A stretch of 64,000 bases of DNA from Oceanitalea sp047302425. GTDB taxonomy: Bacteria > Actinomycetota > Actinomycetes > Actinomycetales > Actinomycetaceae. The notes under the pieces were generated by a model. It searched no databases. It saw only the letters and a list, made by a program, of their open reading frames with translations, and was not told where the DNA came from. This document shows positions 7,018-15,352 of this stretch, in pieces. Every line of letters begins with the position of its first letter. The first letter of the stretch is position 1. The stretch lies in NCBI RefSeq assembly GCF_047302425.1, contig NZ_CP154855.1, forward strand, positions 1,922,001 to 1,986,000, in the 5' to 3' direction. The position numbers and the translations under genes were made by a program.

Positions 7018-9738
7018 ATGAGCGAGGAGGCCACCGACCCCGCGAGCCCCGCGTACCCGGCGCACTGGGAGGCCGACGTCGTCCTGCGCGACGGCATCCC
7101 CATGCACATCCGGCCCATCCGGCCGGAGGACGCGCCCGCACTGCAGGCCATGCACCAGCGCCAGTCGCCGCTCTCGCAGTACTACCGCTTCTTCGCGCCC
7201 ATGGAGCGGCTCAGCGACCGGGACCTGCACCGCTTCACGCACGTCGACCACGACGACCGCGTGGCCCTCGTCCTCACGAGCGGCGAGGACATCGTCGCCG
7301 TCGGCCGCTACGACCGCATCGACCGCGACCTCGCCGAGGTCGCCTTCTACGTCGCCGACTCCGAGCACGGCCGGGGGCTGGGCTCGGTGCTCCTCGAGCA
7401 CCTCGCCGCCGCCGGCCGGGAGCGCGGCGTCGCCCGCTTCACCGCGGAGGTGCTGCCCGCCAACGCCCGCATGGTGCGGGTCTTCCGCGACGCCGGCTAC
7501 GACGTCCGCCAGGAGCTGGACGACGGCGTGCTCCACGTCGACTTCCACATCGAGGAGACGGGCCGGTCCTGGACCGTCATGGCCGAGCGGGAGCAGCACG
7601 CGGAGTCGCTGAGCATGCGCACCCTGCTCGCCGCCGGGTCCGTCGTCGTCGCCGGCCTGGGCGGGCCCGAGCAGGTCTTCGCCGAGCGTGCCGCCGCCAC
7701 CGTCCGCGCCGGGGACTTCACCGGCCCGGTCCACCTCGTCGGCCTGCCCGGCGGCGAGGGGCACGTCTCCCTCGCGGCGCTCGCCGACCACCTGCGCGAC
7801 ACCGGGGCGGCGGCCCCGGACCTCGCCGTCGTCGCGGGGGAGCCCGACGTCGTTGTCGCGGCGGTACCGGACCTCGCGGCGCTGGGGGTGCACGCCGTCG
7901 TCGTCCTCTCCGGGGGCTTCGCCGAGCGGGACGCCGCGGGCCGGCAGCGGCAGGAGGAGCTGGTCCGCCGCACCCGCGCGGCCGGGATGCGGCTGCTCGG
8001 CCCGGCCTCCTACGGCGTCGTCGCCGCCGGCCCGGCGGGCCGGCTCGACGCCACCCTCCGCCAGGGGATCGGTCAGGGCGGCCTCGCGCTGTTCTCCCAG
8101 TCCGGTGCCGCGGGCAGCGCGCTCCTCGCCGGCGTCCAGCAGCGGGGCATCGGGCTGCGCAGCTTCGTCTCCGCCGGGAACCGGGCCGACGTCTCGGGCA
8201 ACGACACCATGCAGGCCTGGCAGGACGACCCCGGCATCGAGGCCGCCGTCGTCAACCTCGAGTCGATCGGCAACCCGCGCAAGTTCTCCCGCATCGCTCG
8301 CCGGCTGGGCGCCACCGTCCCGCTCATCACCGTGCTCAGCGGGCAGACCGGGCAGCAGGTGCCGCCCGGCCACGCCGTGCGCACCACCCGTGAGCCGCAG
8401 CGGGTGCTCGCGCAGATGCTCGACCAGGCCGGTGTCATCCGCAGCCGCACCACCCAGGAGATGCTCGACCTCGCCCAGCTCCTCGTCTCCCAGCCGCTCC
8501 CGCGCGGCCCGCGCACCGCGGTGCTGAGCAACTCCGGCGCGCTCACCACCGCGATCGCCGGCGCCGCCCGCACCCACGGCCTGCAGCCGGTGCCGGCCGG
8601 CGGCGGCCTGCCCGCCCTGGCCACCGGGGAGGACTACGCCCGCGAGCTCGCGCGGCTGCGTGCGGACGACTCGTGGGACGCGCTCGTCGTCGCCCACGTG
8701 CCGCCCTTCGGCGGCGGGGACGACGGCGTGTGGCGTGCCGTCGCGTCGGCCGCGGCGGGGGAGGAGCGGCCCGTGCTGGCCGCCGTCGAGGGGCTGCTCG
8801 GCCTGCGGGAGGAGCTGCGCAGCGACGGCCGCACCGTGCCGGCCTACGCCACGCCCTCCGACGCCGTCGCCGCCCTCGCCGGCGCCGTCGCCCACGCGCG
8901 GTGGCGCCAGGCCGACCGCGGCGAGCTCGTCGACCCGAGCGGCATCGCCCCCGCCCGCGCCCGGGAGCTGCTCGCCCCCGCGCTGCGCGGGCTGGCGCCG
9001 GGGGAGGTGGCCCGGCTCGGCGCCGAGGCCGTCGCCGAGCTCCTCGACTGCTACGGGCTGCGCCTCGTGCCCTCCCGCACGGCCCGCACCGCGGAGGAGG
9101 CGGTGACCGCCGCCCAGGAGCTCGGCTGGCCGGTCGCCCTCAAGACCCGCGACGAGGTGCTGCGCCACCGCGCCGACCTCGGCGGCGTGCGGCTGGACCT
9201 GCGCACCGCCGACGAGCTCACCACCGCCGTCGCCGCGATGACCCGCGACCTCGAGGCCGTCGGGCGGCCCGGCCTCGGCTTCGAGGTGCAGGCCATGGCC
9301 CCGCCCGGCGTCGCGTGCGTCGTGCGGGGGACGGAGGACGAGCTCTACGGGCCGGTCGTCTCCTTCGGCCTCGGTGGTGACGCCGTCGAGCTCCTCGACG
9401 ACGTGTCCTACCGCATCCCGCCGCTCACCGACGTCGACGTCGCCCAGATGGTCCGCGCGGTCAAGGCCTCGCCCCGGCTCTTCGGGCACCGGGGCCTGCC
9501 GGTCATGGACGTCAAGGCGCTGGAGAACGTCGTCGCCCGCGTCTCCGTGCTCGTCGACGACCTCCCCGAGGTGCGCCAGATCCTCCTCAACCCGGTGCTC
9601 GTCGGACGCCGCGGGGCGGCCCTGCTCAGCGCCGTCGTCGAGGTGTCCCCGCCGGGGCGCGCCGACAGCGGCCGACGCGTCCTGCCCGGGGTCGGCGCAA
9701 GTGATGCCAAGATGGAGCCGTGGATCGCCGCAACGTGA
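7018..9738 (+). CDS. GNAT acetyltransferase fused to an NDP-forming acyl-CoA synthetase-like module
   Basis: A 906-residue cytosolic fusion. Residues about 20-185 form a GNAT domain with acetyl-CoA loop DSEHGRGLGSVLLEHLAAAG. Residues about 199-330 are a CoA-binding Rossmann domain. Residues about 345-480 are a succinyl-CoA-ligase-like domain, with His452 (PPGHAVRTT) at the place of the phosphorylated His of ADP-forming acetyl-CoA synthetases. Residues about 661-905 are an ATP-grasp_5 domain (ELGWPVALKTRDEVLRHRADLGG). The Pat-type lysine acetyltransferases of enterobacteria have the same modules but with GNAT last; here it is first. Likely roles are protein lysine acetylation controlled by acyl-CoA or nucleotide, or acyl-CoA synthesis. 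A protein-acetylation role is inference. The DUF5998 start overlaps its 3' end. Confidence 0.85.
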   Translation: MSEEATDPASPAYPAHWEADVVLRDGIPMHIRPIRPEDAPALQAMHQRQSPLSQYYRFFAPMERLSDRDLHRFTHVDHDDRVALVLTSGEDIVAVGRYDRIDRDLAEVAFYVADSEHGRGLGSVLLEHLAAAGRERGVARFTAEVLPANARMVRVFRDAGYDVRQELDDGVLHVDFHIEETGRSWTVMAEREQHAESLSMRTLLAAGSVVVAGLGGPEQVFAERAAATVRAGDFTGPVHLVGLPGGEGHVSLAALADHLRDTGAAAPDLAVVAGEPDVVVAAVPDLAALGVHAVVVLSGGFAERDAAGRQRQEELVRRTRAAGMRLLGPASYGVVAAGPAGRLDATLRQGIGQGGLALFSQSGAAGSALLAGVQQRGIGLRSFVSAGNRADVSGNDTMQAWQDDPGIEAAVVNLESIGNPRKFSRIARRLGATVPLITVLSGQTGQQVPPGHAVRTTREPQRVLAQMLDQAGVIRSRTTQEMLDLAQLLVSQPLPRGPRTAVLSNSGALTTAIAGAARTHGLQPVPAGGGLPALATGEDYARELARLRADDSWDALVVAHVPPFGGGDDGVWRAVASAAAGEERPVLAAVEGLLGLREELRSDGRTVPAYATPSDAVAALAGAVAHARWRQADRGELVDPSGIAPARARELLAPALRGLAPGEVARLGAEAVAELLDCYGLRLVPSRTARTAEEAVTAAQELGWPVALKTRDEVLRHRADLGGVRLDLRTADELTTAVAAMTRDLEAVGRPGLGFEVQAMAPPGVACVVRGTEDELYGPVVSFGLGGDAVELLDDVSYRIPPLTDVDVAQMVRAVKASPRLFGHRGLPVMDVKALENVVARVSVLVDDLPEVRQILLNPVLVGRRGAALLSAVVEVSPPGRADSGRRVLPGVGASDAKMEPWIAAT

Positions 9739-10304
9739 CGAACGACCTGCAGTCCCGCCTCCGCGCAGACCTGGACCGTGCCGGCTACTACCCGCGGCTC
9801 GTCCAGGGTGTGCTCGACATCGCCCTCGCCGGCGAGGAGGTGCGCGCCTACCTCGTCCACCCGGAGACGACCTTCGACTCCCGGGAGGTGCGCCGCCACC
9901 TCACCGCCCTCGCCCTGACGCCCACGCGGCTCGTCATGGCGCACGTGGACGACGTCCCCGGCGACGCCCTGCCCTCCGCCGCCGCGACCACCGAGGCCGT
10001 GCCCATCGACCGGATCTCCTCCGTCGCCCTCACCCACGGCGTCAGCGACCCCGCCGGCACCCACGGCGGCCTGCGCTCGGACGACCTGACGATCGCGGTC
10101 ACCTGGGGCGGGGCCCAGCAGGTCGACCTCGCGCCCGCCGGCTGCAGCGACCCGGACTGCGAGGCCGACCACGGCTACACCGGCCTGCTCACGCCCGAGG
10201 ACGTCGTCGTGCGGGTGAGCGCGCAGGCGGAGGGCGCCCAGGCCCTCGAGCAGGCCCTCGACTTCGCCCGGGCACTGTCCGCCGCGACGGTGTCGCCGAC
10301 GTGA
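9720..10304 (+). CDS. DUF5998 family conserved actinobacterial protein
   Basis: A 194-residue cytosolic protein of unknown function, matching DUF5998 by recollection of its conserved segments (RAGYYPRLVQGVLDIALAGE, YLVHPETTFDSREVRRHLTAL, CSDPDCEADHGYTG). The CSDPDCEADH segment with two Cys, Asp and His could bind metal, but that is speculation. GTG at 9720 overlaps the end of the upstream gene by 19 bases; GTG at 9735, forming a GTGA overlap, would shorten it by five residues. It is translationally coupled by GTGA to the phosphatase-like gene, a pairing conserved in actinobacteria. Confidence 0.75.
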   Translation: MDRRNVTNDLQSRLRADLDRAGYYPRLVQGVLDIALAGEEVRAYLVHPETTFDSREVRRHLTALALTPTRLVMAHVDDVPGDALPSAAATTEAVPIDRISSVALTHGVSDPAGTHGGLRSDDLTIAVTWGGAQQVDLAPAGCSDPDCEADHGYTGLLTPEDVVVRVSAQAEGAQALEQALDFARALSAATVSPT

Positions 10305-11473
10305 CCGAGCTACCCCCGGACCTTCGCCTGCCCGACTACGACGGCGCCGGGCTGCGTGCCGTCCTGCCCGCCGCCCTCGACGCCGTCGGGGCGCCGACGA
10401 CGAGCGGCGGCCGGACCTCGGCCGAGGACCGCGAGGCCCTCGGCCTGCCGCGGGCGCGCAAGGTCTGCGTCGTCCTCGTCGACGGGCTCGGCGCGCACAT
10501 GCTCGCCGAGCGCGGCGGGCACGCGCCCTTCCTGCGCCGCCAGCTCGCCGACGGGCTCACCCTCACGAGCGGGTACCCCTCGACGACGGCCGCGAGCCTG
10601 ACGATGTTCGGCACCGGCTGCACACCCGGTCAGACCGGAATGCTCGGCTACACGGTGCGCAACGACGCCGACGGCTCGCTGCTCAACCTCATCAGCTGGG
10701 AGGACGCCACCGTCACGCCGCGGCAGTGGCAGCCCCAGCCCACGCTCGTCGAGCAGCTCGGCACCGAGGCCTGGGGCAGGCGGGTGGCCAGCGTGGGCCC
10801 GGCGCGCTTCGTCGGCTCCGGGCTCACCGAGGCCGCCCTGCGCGGTCCGCGCTTCGTCGCGGCGGACTCCATGGCCGACCGCGTGGACGCGACCTGCTCC
10901 CTGCTGCGCGCCCGCGACACCGACCTCGTCTACCTCTACTGGGGCGACGTCGACAAGATGGGCCACCACCACGGCTGGGGCTCGTGGCAGTGGGGGGAGG
11001 CGGTCGAGCTCGTCGACGCCGAGATCTCCCGGCTCGCCCGCCAGCTGCCCAAGGGCACGCTCCTGCTCGTCACCGCCGACCACGGCATGGTCGACCTCGG
11101 GCCCGACTCCCGGATCGACGTCGCGACCACGCCCGAGCTGGACCGGGACGTCACGCTCATCGCGGGCGAGCCGCGCGCCGTCCACGTCCACACCGAGCCC
11201 GGCCGCGCCCCCGAGGTCGCCGCTCGCTGGCGCGATGTCCTCGGCGAGACCGCCTGGGTGCTGCTGCGCGAGCAGGCCGAGGAGATCGGGCTGTTCGGCC
11301 CGCTGAGCGAGCGGCACCGCACCACGGTGGGCGACGTCGTCGTGGCGACTCGGGGCACACGCGCCGTCGTCGACTCGCGCACGCAGACGCCGTCGTCGAT
11401 CGCGCTCGTCGGGGTCCACGGCTCGCTCACCCCGGCCGAGCTCGAGATCCCCCTCGTGCGCGTGGTGGTCTGA
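10301..11473 (+). CDS. Alkaline phosphatase/nucleotide pyrophosphatase superfamily protein
   Basis: A 390-residue protein of the alkaline-phosphatase-like metalloenzyme superfamily. The first metal Asp lies in VCVVLVDGLG and the nucleophile Thr region in GYPSTTAASLTMFGTG. Further metal ligands lie in YWGDVDKMGHHHG and VTADHGMVDLG. No signal peptide is seen, so it is probably cytoplasmic. Family members hydrolyse phosphodiesters or pyrophosphates of nucleotides, and the exact substrate is unknown. GTG at 10301 overlaps the DUF5998 stop by four bases, and tdk follows after one base, so the three genes form one operon. Confidence 0.82.
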   Translation: MTELPPDLRLPDYDGAGLRAVLPAALDAVGAPTTSGGRTSAEDREALGLPRARKVCVVLVDGLGAHMLAERGGHAPFLRRQLADGLTLTSGYPSTTAASLTMFGTGCTPGQTGMLGYTVRNDADGSLLNLISWEDATVTPRQWQPQPTLVEQLGTEAWGRRVASVGPARFVGSGLTEAALRGPRFVAADSMADRVDATCSLLRARDTDLVYLYWGDVDKMGHHHGWGSWQWGEAVELVDAEISRLARQLPKGTLLLVTADHGMVDLGPDSRIDVATTPELDRDVTLIAGEPRAVHVHTEPGRAPEVAARWRDVLGETAWVLLREQAEEIGLFGPLSERHRTTVGDVVVATRGTRAVVDSRTQTPSSIALVGVHGSLTPAELEIPLVRVVV

Positions 11474-11474
11474 G

Positions 11475-12128
11475 GTGGCCGAGCTCGTCTTCTTCGCCGG
11501 GACGATGGACTCCGGCAAGTCCACCCTCGCCCTGCAGATCGACCACAACTACCGCCGCCGCGGGCTGGACGGGCTGATCTTCAGCCGCAACGACCGCGCC
11601 GGGACAGGCGTGCTCTCCTCACGGCTCGGTCTGTCGGTCGACGCCGTCGAGGCCGACGACGCGACGGACTTCTGGGAGGAGGTCGTCACCCGCCGCACCC
11701 ACGGCGGGCGGGTGGACTACCTCGTGTGCGACGAGGCGCAGTTCTACAGCGTCGAGCAGGTCGAGCAGCTCGCGCGGCTCGTCGACGACATGGACCTCGA
11801 CGTCTTCGCCTTCGGCATCACCACCGACTTCCGCACCCGCCTCTTCCCGGGCTCGGCGCGGCTCCTCGAGCTCGCCGACCGGGTGGAGCAGCTGCAGGTC
11901 CAGTCGCTGTGCTGGTGCGGGCGACGCGCCACGCACAACGCGCGCACGGTCGGCGGGCGGATGGTGACCGAGGGGGAGCAGGTCGTCGTCGGGGACACCG
12001 AGGGCCAGGAGCCGCCCGCCGACGGCGTGGGCTACGAGGTCCTGTGCCGGCGCCACCACCTGCGCCGGCAGACCGCCGCCGTCGCCGGCGCCGCCGAGCT
12101 CAGCCCCGAGACCCTGCCCCTGGGCTAA
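11475..12128 (+). CDS. tdk: Thymidine kinase (class II)
   Basis: A 217-residue enzyme that phosphorylates thymidine to dTMP for salvage. The P-loop FFAGTMDSGKSTLALQ is at the N-terminus, the Walker-B-like VDYLVCDEAQFY follows, and the thymidine loop region is FAFGITTDFRTRLFPGS. The zinc-lasso domain keeps paired cysteines (CWCGRRATHNAR and VLCRRHH; one expected Cys of the second pair is replaced in the C-x-x-H form). GTG at 11475 sits one base past the upstream stop. The gene ends at a repeat-rich convergent junction with sepH. Confidence 0.93.
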   Translation: MAELVFFAGTMDSGKSTLALQIDHNYRRRGLDGLIFSRNDRAGTGVLSSRLGLSVDAVEADDATDFWEEVVTRRTHGGRVDYLVCDEAQFYSVEQVEQLARLVDDMDLDVFAFGITTDFRTRLFPGSARLLELADRVEQLQVQSLCWCGRRATHNARTVGGRMVTEGEQVVVGDTEGQEPPADGVGYEVLCRRHHLRRQTAAVAGAAELSPETLPLG

Positions 12129-12165
12129 CGAGCCGGCCCAGCGCCGGCACCCATCCCCTTCCGGC

Positions 12166-12212
12166 GCTGACAGCCGGATTTCGCCAGGCAGCATTCGGCT
12201 CTCGGCGAACGG
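12166..12212. repeat. Palindromic pair of dispersed intergenic repeat copies at the tdk/sepH junction
   Basis: GCTGACAGCCGGATTTCGCC (12166-12185) faces a reverse copy (12193-12212; reads as GTTCGCCGAGAGCCGAAT on the minus strand). The two can pair as a stem of about 15 positions with three mismatches. It sits exactly between convergent tdk and sepH and could terminate both. It belongs to the repeat family also seen at 36517, 37534 and 38202. Confidence 0.6.
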
Positions 12213-12234
12213 CGGCGAGGGGTGCGCGGCTGGG

Positions 12235-13320
12235 CTACTCGGGCTTGGCGCCGAAGACGATCTCGTCCCAGCTCGGCACGCTCGCGCGGCGGCCGCGGCT
12301 GGAGCGGCGCTTGGGCTCCTTCGGCTCGGCCTCCCGGCCGGCGCCCTGGGAGGCGCGGCGCGCCCCGGCACCCTGCGGCTGGGCGGGCTCGGGCTCGGGC
12401 TCGGCGGTGGGCGCCTCGGGCGCCGGCTCGGCCGGGCGGGCGTCGCGCGGCATCGGCAGCACCTCGGCGTCGACCGCCTCGTGCAGGCGCGAGGCCGGCG
12501 GGTGCGCGGCGGGAGGCAGACCCCAGTCCTCGTCCTCCTCGACCGGCTCGAGCTCGGGGCGGGTACCGCGCGTGGCGCGCAGCTCGGCGAGGAGGTCGTC
12601 GGTGCTCGCGGCCGGCAGGTCCCCGAAGCCGAGGTCCTCCTCGGGTTCGGCGTCGGTGAGGTCGGCGTCGACGGCCGCGAGGGCCGGGCCGAGGTCGCCG
12701 TCGGCCTCGACGTCGTAGAGCCGCACGGGCGCGAGGTGCCGGCGGGAGGGGGTGGCGGGGGCGACTTCGGTCTCCGAGAGCCAGCGGCCCTCGTCGTCCA
12801 GGGCGTGGGTGGTGCGGGCGGTCATGTCGACCTCCCAGCGCGCCTCGCGGTGCTTGTCCCCGGCGGTGAACCGCGCGATGAGCTCCCAGGAGCGGTCCGG
12901 TGCGCGCACCGCGTCCCACTCGATCTCCGGGGCGCGCACGCCGCGCGTGGCCAGGCGGTCGAGGACGAGGTCACCGAGCGGCGGGGAGTCCTCGGCCCGG
13001 CCGACGGTGAAGCGCCGCGCCTGCTCGACGACCCAGCTGCGCTCGGCCAGGACCGGGCCCTCGTAGCGCTGCACGTGCTCGACGGGCAGCCCGGCCGCCT
13101 CGGCGACCTCCACGGCCGTGGCCCCGGCGCGGATGCGCGCCTGGATCTCCTTGGGCCGCAGTCCCGCGCCGGCACGGATCTGCTCGAGCTGGGGCCGGTC
13201 GCGCCGGACGGCGGCACGCAGCGCGTCGTCGACCAGCAGGCGGTAGCGCTGGCCGTCCGGTCCGGCGAGCGTGAGGTGCTCGCCGTCGCTGTGCAGCCCG
13301 ACGAGTTCGAGCTCTAGCAT
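12235..13320 (-). CDS. sepH: Septation protein SepH (DUF3071)
   Basis: A 361-residue actinobacterial cell-division protein that in Streptomyces binds FtsZ and promotes filament assembly. The conserved N-terminal DUF3071 domain runs from MLELELVGLHSDGEHLTLAG, with a helix-turn-helix-like segment (RPKEIQARIRAGATAVEVAEAAG, VEHVQRYEGPVLAER). A long, acidic, proline-rich linker leads to the conserved basic C-terminal tail RRASVPSWDEIVFGAKPE. ATG at 13320 follows AAGGGGGA by five bases. The much longer open frame upstream is not conserved sequence. It is divergent from the inositol monophosphatase gene. Confidence 0.9.
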   Translation of the reverse strand: MLELELVGLHSDGEHLTLAGPDGQRYRLLVDDALRAAVRRDRPQLEQIRAGAGLRPKEIQARIRAGATAVEVAEAAGLPVEHVQRYEGPVLAERSWVVEQARRFTVGRAEDSPPLGDLVLDRLATRGVRAPEIEWDAVRAPDRSWELIARFTAGDKHREARWEVDMTARTTHALDDEGRWLSETEVAPATPSRRHLAPVRLYDVEADGDLGPALAAVDADLTDAEPEEDLGFGDLPAASTDDLLAELRATRGTRPELEPVEEDEDWGLPPAAHPPASRLHEAVDAEVLPMPRDARPAEPAPEAPTAEPEPEPAQPQGAGARRASQGAGREAEPKEPKRRSSRGRRASVPSWDEIVFGAKPE

Positions 13321-13477
13321 GTCGTCCCCCTTCGAGGTATGAGTCGAGGGTGCCACCGCTCCCGGCCCGGATGCCGGATTCCGGCCGGTGTGTTCGCCAG
13401 GGCCCTGCCAGCATGGACCCGTGCGGCCGCTCGGCCGGGGACCTCCCCCGGCGTGGCACGGCCGGAGGAAGGACGCC

Positions 13478-14278
13478 ATGACGGAGACCACCGAGCTCAT
13501 GCGCACCGCCGAGAGCATCGCCCGGGAGGCGGGTGACCTCGTCCGTGCCGCCCTGGGCGGCTCGGTCACGGTCGCGGCCACCAAGAGCAGCGGCGTCGAC
13601 CTCGTCACCGAGGTGGACCAGGCCGCCGAGTCGCTCATCCGCCGCCGCCTCGCCGAGCTGCGCCCCGACGACGGCGTCCTGGGCGAGGAGGAGGGCTGGC
13701 AGGCCGGCTCGTCCGGGCTCGTGTGGATCGTCGACCCCATCGACGGTACGACGAACTTCGTCTACGGCCTGCCGGGCTACTCGGTGAGCATCGCTGTGGC
13801 CCGCGCCGAGGGGGAGGACCCCTTTTCCTGGGAGCTGCTCGCCGGCGCCGTGCACGCCCCCGCCACTGGGCAGACGTGGAGCGCCGCCCGTGGTGCGGGC
13901 GCCTACGCCGAGGGCGAGCGGATCACCATCGGCACCCCGCCGGAGCTGGCCACCTCGCTCGTGGGCACCGGCTTCGCCTACACCGCCGAGCGCCGCGCCG
14001 GCCAGGCGCAGGTGCTCACGGCCGTGCTTCCCCGGGTGCGCGACATCCGCCGGCTCGGGTCGGCGGCCATGGACCTGTGCCTCGTCGCCTCCGGCGCCCT
14101 CGACGTCTTCTACGAGCGCTACCTCAACCCGTGGGACATGGCGGCCGGCGCCCTCGTCGTCACCGAGGCGGGCGGCGTCGTCGAGCGCGTGGGCGACGGC
14201 GTCGAGGGCGTGACCGTCGGCGGACCGGCCCCGCTCGTGGAGGAGCTGCTCGCCGTCGTGCGGCCCGCGCTCGGCTGA
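13478..14278 (+). CDS. suhB: Inositol-1-monophosphatase family protein
   Basis: A 266-residue Mg2+-dependent phosphatase that would release inositol (or a related polyol) from its monophosphate, feeding phosphatidylinositol and mycothiol synthesis. Metal-binding motifs are complete: GEEEG near residue 68, DPIDGTTNFVYG near residue 87, and WDMAAGALVVTEAGG near the C-terminus. ATG at 13478 is preceded by GGAGGAAGG at good spacing; the longer open frame upstream is ignored. In mycobacteria and Streptomyces the suhB gene also lies beside the DUF4193-dut block, which supports the call. Histidinol phosphatase or fructose-1,6-bisphosphatase activity is an alternative within the family. Confidence 0.87.
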   Translation: MTETTELMRTAESIAREAGDLVRAALGGSVTVAATKSSGVDLVTEVDQAAESLIRRRLAELRPDDGVLGEEEGWQAGSSGLVWIVDPIDGTTNFVYGLPGYSVSIAVARAEGEDPFSWELLAGAVHAPATGQTWSAARGAGAYAEGERITIGTPPELATSLVGTGFAYTAERRAGQAQVLTAVLPRVRDIRRLGSAAMDLCLVASGALDVFYERYLNPWDMAAGALVVTEAGGVVERVGDGVEGVTVGGPAPLVEELLAVVRPALG

Positions 14279-14453
14279 GGGCGGGCGGCCCGGGAGATTC
14301 CTGTCACACCGCCGGGACGTTTCCACTCGACAAAGCCCGGAACACTGCGGAAACTAAGCCCTTCGCGCGCCTGCGACCGCGACGCCGGGGCACCCGATGG
14401 TGCACAATCCGGGTGCCGCGGGAACAACGAGGGAGCCTCGACGTTCCTGAGGT

Positions 14454-14469
14454 ACGGCACGCGTGCCGT
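14454..14469. promoter_or_regulatory. Perfect 16-bp palindrome in the leader of the DUF4193 gene
   Basis: ACGGCACGCGTGCCGT is fully self-complementary and lies 42 bases before the DUF4193 start, in a 232-base gap after suhB. TGCACAAT at about 14400-14407 could be the promoter, which would give a leader of about 100 nt. Function is unknown; an operator is the simplest reading. Confidence 0.3.
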
Positions 14470-14510
14470 GCCCCTGACACGACTAAGACGAACCGGAGCG
14501 TGACGTCTAC

Positions 14511-14810
14511 ATGGCGACCGACTACGACGCGCCTCGCAAGAACGAGGAGGACCTCTCCGAGGACTCGATCGAGGAGCTCAAGGCCCGCCGGGCCGAGAAG
14601 AGCTCGCCCTCGGTCGACGAGGACGAGGCGGAGGCCGCCGAGGGCTTCGAGCTGCCCGGAGCCGACCTCAGTAACGAGGAGCTGTCGGTGCGGGTGCTCC
14701 CGCGCCAGGCCGACGAGTTCACCTGCTCGCGGTGCTTCCTCGTCCACCACCGCAGCCAGCTCGCCTACGAGGACGGCGGCCAGCTCGTCTGCTCGGAGTG
14801 CGCTGCCTGA
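14511..14810 (+). CDS. DUF4193 zinc-ribbon-like small protein
   Basis: A 99-residue, strongly acidic conserved actinobacterial protein of unknown function. The first half is charged and probably disordered (NEEDLSEDSIEELKARRAEK). The second half carries two Cys-x2-Cys pairs (FTCSRCFLVHHRSQL and LVCSECAA) that can form one zinc ribbon. Proteins of this family sit next to dut and DUF3093 in most actinobacteria. ATG at 14511 follows a CGGAGCG stretch. Its last 46 bases overlap the 3' end of the convergent DUF3093 gene. Confidence 0.85.
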   Translation: MATDYDAPRKNEEDLSEDSIEELKARRAEKSSPSVDEDEAEAAEGFELPGADLSNEELSVRVLPRQADEFTCSRCFLVHHRSQLAYEDGGQLVCSECAA

Positions 14811-15274
14811 CCAGCCCGTCCCAGGGCCGCGGCCAGCTCGGTAGGACGCCGGCTGGCCACGAGCCAGTAGGGCGTCGGGTCCCGCGGGTCGACGACGGCC
14901 ACGCGCACCCCCTGCCGGACCCACGGGCGGTGGCAGAGGAAGGCGCGGGCGTCGGCCCCCGGACCCATGGCCGCAACCATCGCATCGGCGTCGAGCACCT
15001 CGGTCTCCCCGAGGTGCACGACGCCGATTCGTGCGTTCGCGGCGTGGAGCACCGGTCCCGTGCCCAGCTCCTCGTCGCCGAGCTCGACGACGACGCGTGG
15101 CGACGTGAGGATCAGGCCGACGACGACGGCGAGGGCCGCCACCGCCCCGACGACGTAGCCGGCAGTCGCGCTGAAGGGCCACACGAGGGCCCCGACGGCG
15201 GCGCCGGCCAGGGCGCCGAGCAGGAGGTTGACGGCGCGCGGGCGCAGCCGCTCGGAGAAGATGACGGTGTCCAC
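14765..15274 (-). CDS. DUF3093 membrane protein
   Basis: A 169-residue protein with two adjacent N-terminal transmembrane segments (VNLLLGALAGAAVGALVWPF and TAGYVVGAVAALAVVVGLIL), followed by a soluble domain with the conserved pattern PRVVVELGDEELGTG and RPWVRQGVRVAVVDPRDPTPYWLVASRRP. These features match DUF3093, whose function is unknown. GTG at 15274 is preceded by GGGAGAG. It is antisense to its neighbours and divergent from dut. The final residues are encoded on the strand opposite the DUF4193 tail. Confidence 0.85.
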   Translation of the reverse strand: MDTVIFSERLRPRAVNLLLGALAGAAVGALVWPFSATAGYVVGAVAALAVVVGLILTSPRVVVELGDEELGTGPVLHAANARIGVVHLGETEVLDADAMVAAMGPGADARAFLCHRPWVRQGVRVAVVDPRDPTPYWLVASRRPTELAAALGRAGQAAHSEQTSWPPSS

Positions 15275-15339
15275 GGGACAACTCTCCCACTCGGCCGCCG
15301 GGGAGGCGGACAGGAGTTTGGGGACGGGGGAGGGGTCAG

Positions 15340-15345
15340 TACAGT
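15340..15345 (+). promoter_or_regulatory. TACAGT -10 box, leaderless start of dut
   Basis: TACAGT, then seven bases, then GTG at 15353, with no Shine-Dalgarno sequence. Confidence 0.45.
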
Positions 15346-15352
15346 CGCGGGC

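Noticed and set aside
3340..9489. Minus-strand open frame of 2049 codons
   Set aside because: It lies antisense to the lyase and the GNAT/synthetase genes and has only low-complexity Gly/Arg/Val composition. Long antisense frames are expected in DNA with this third-position GC bias.
14732..15352. N-terminal extension of dut to 14732
   Set aside because: The in-frame upstream region is antisense to DUF3093. The dUTPase family begins at the GTG at 15353, just after a -10 box.
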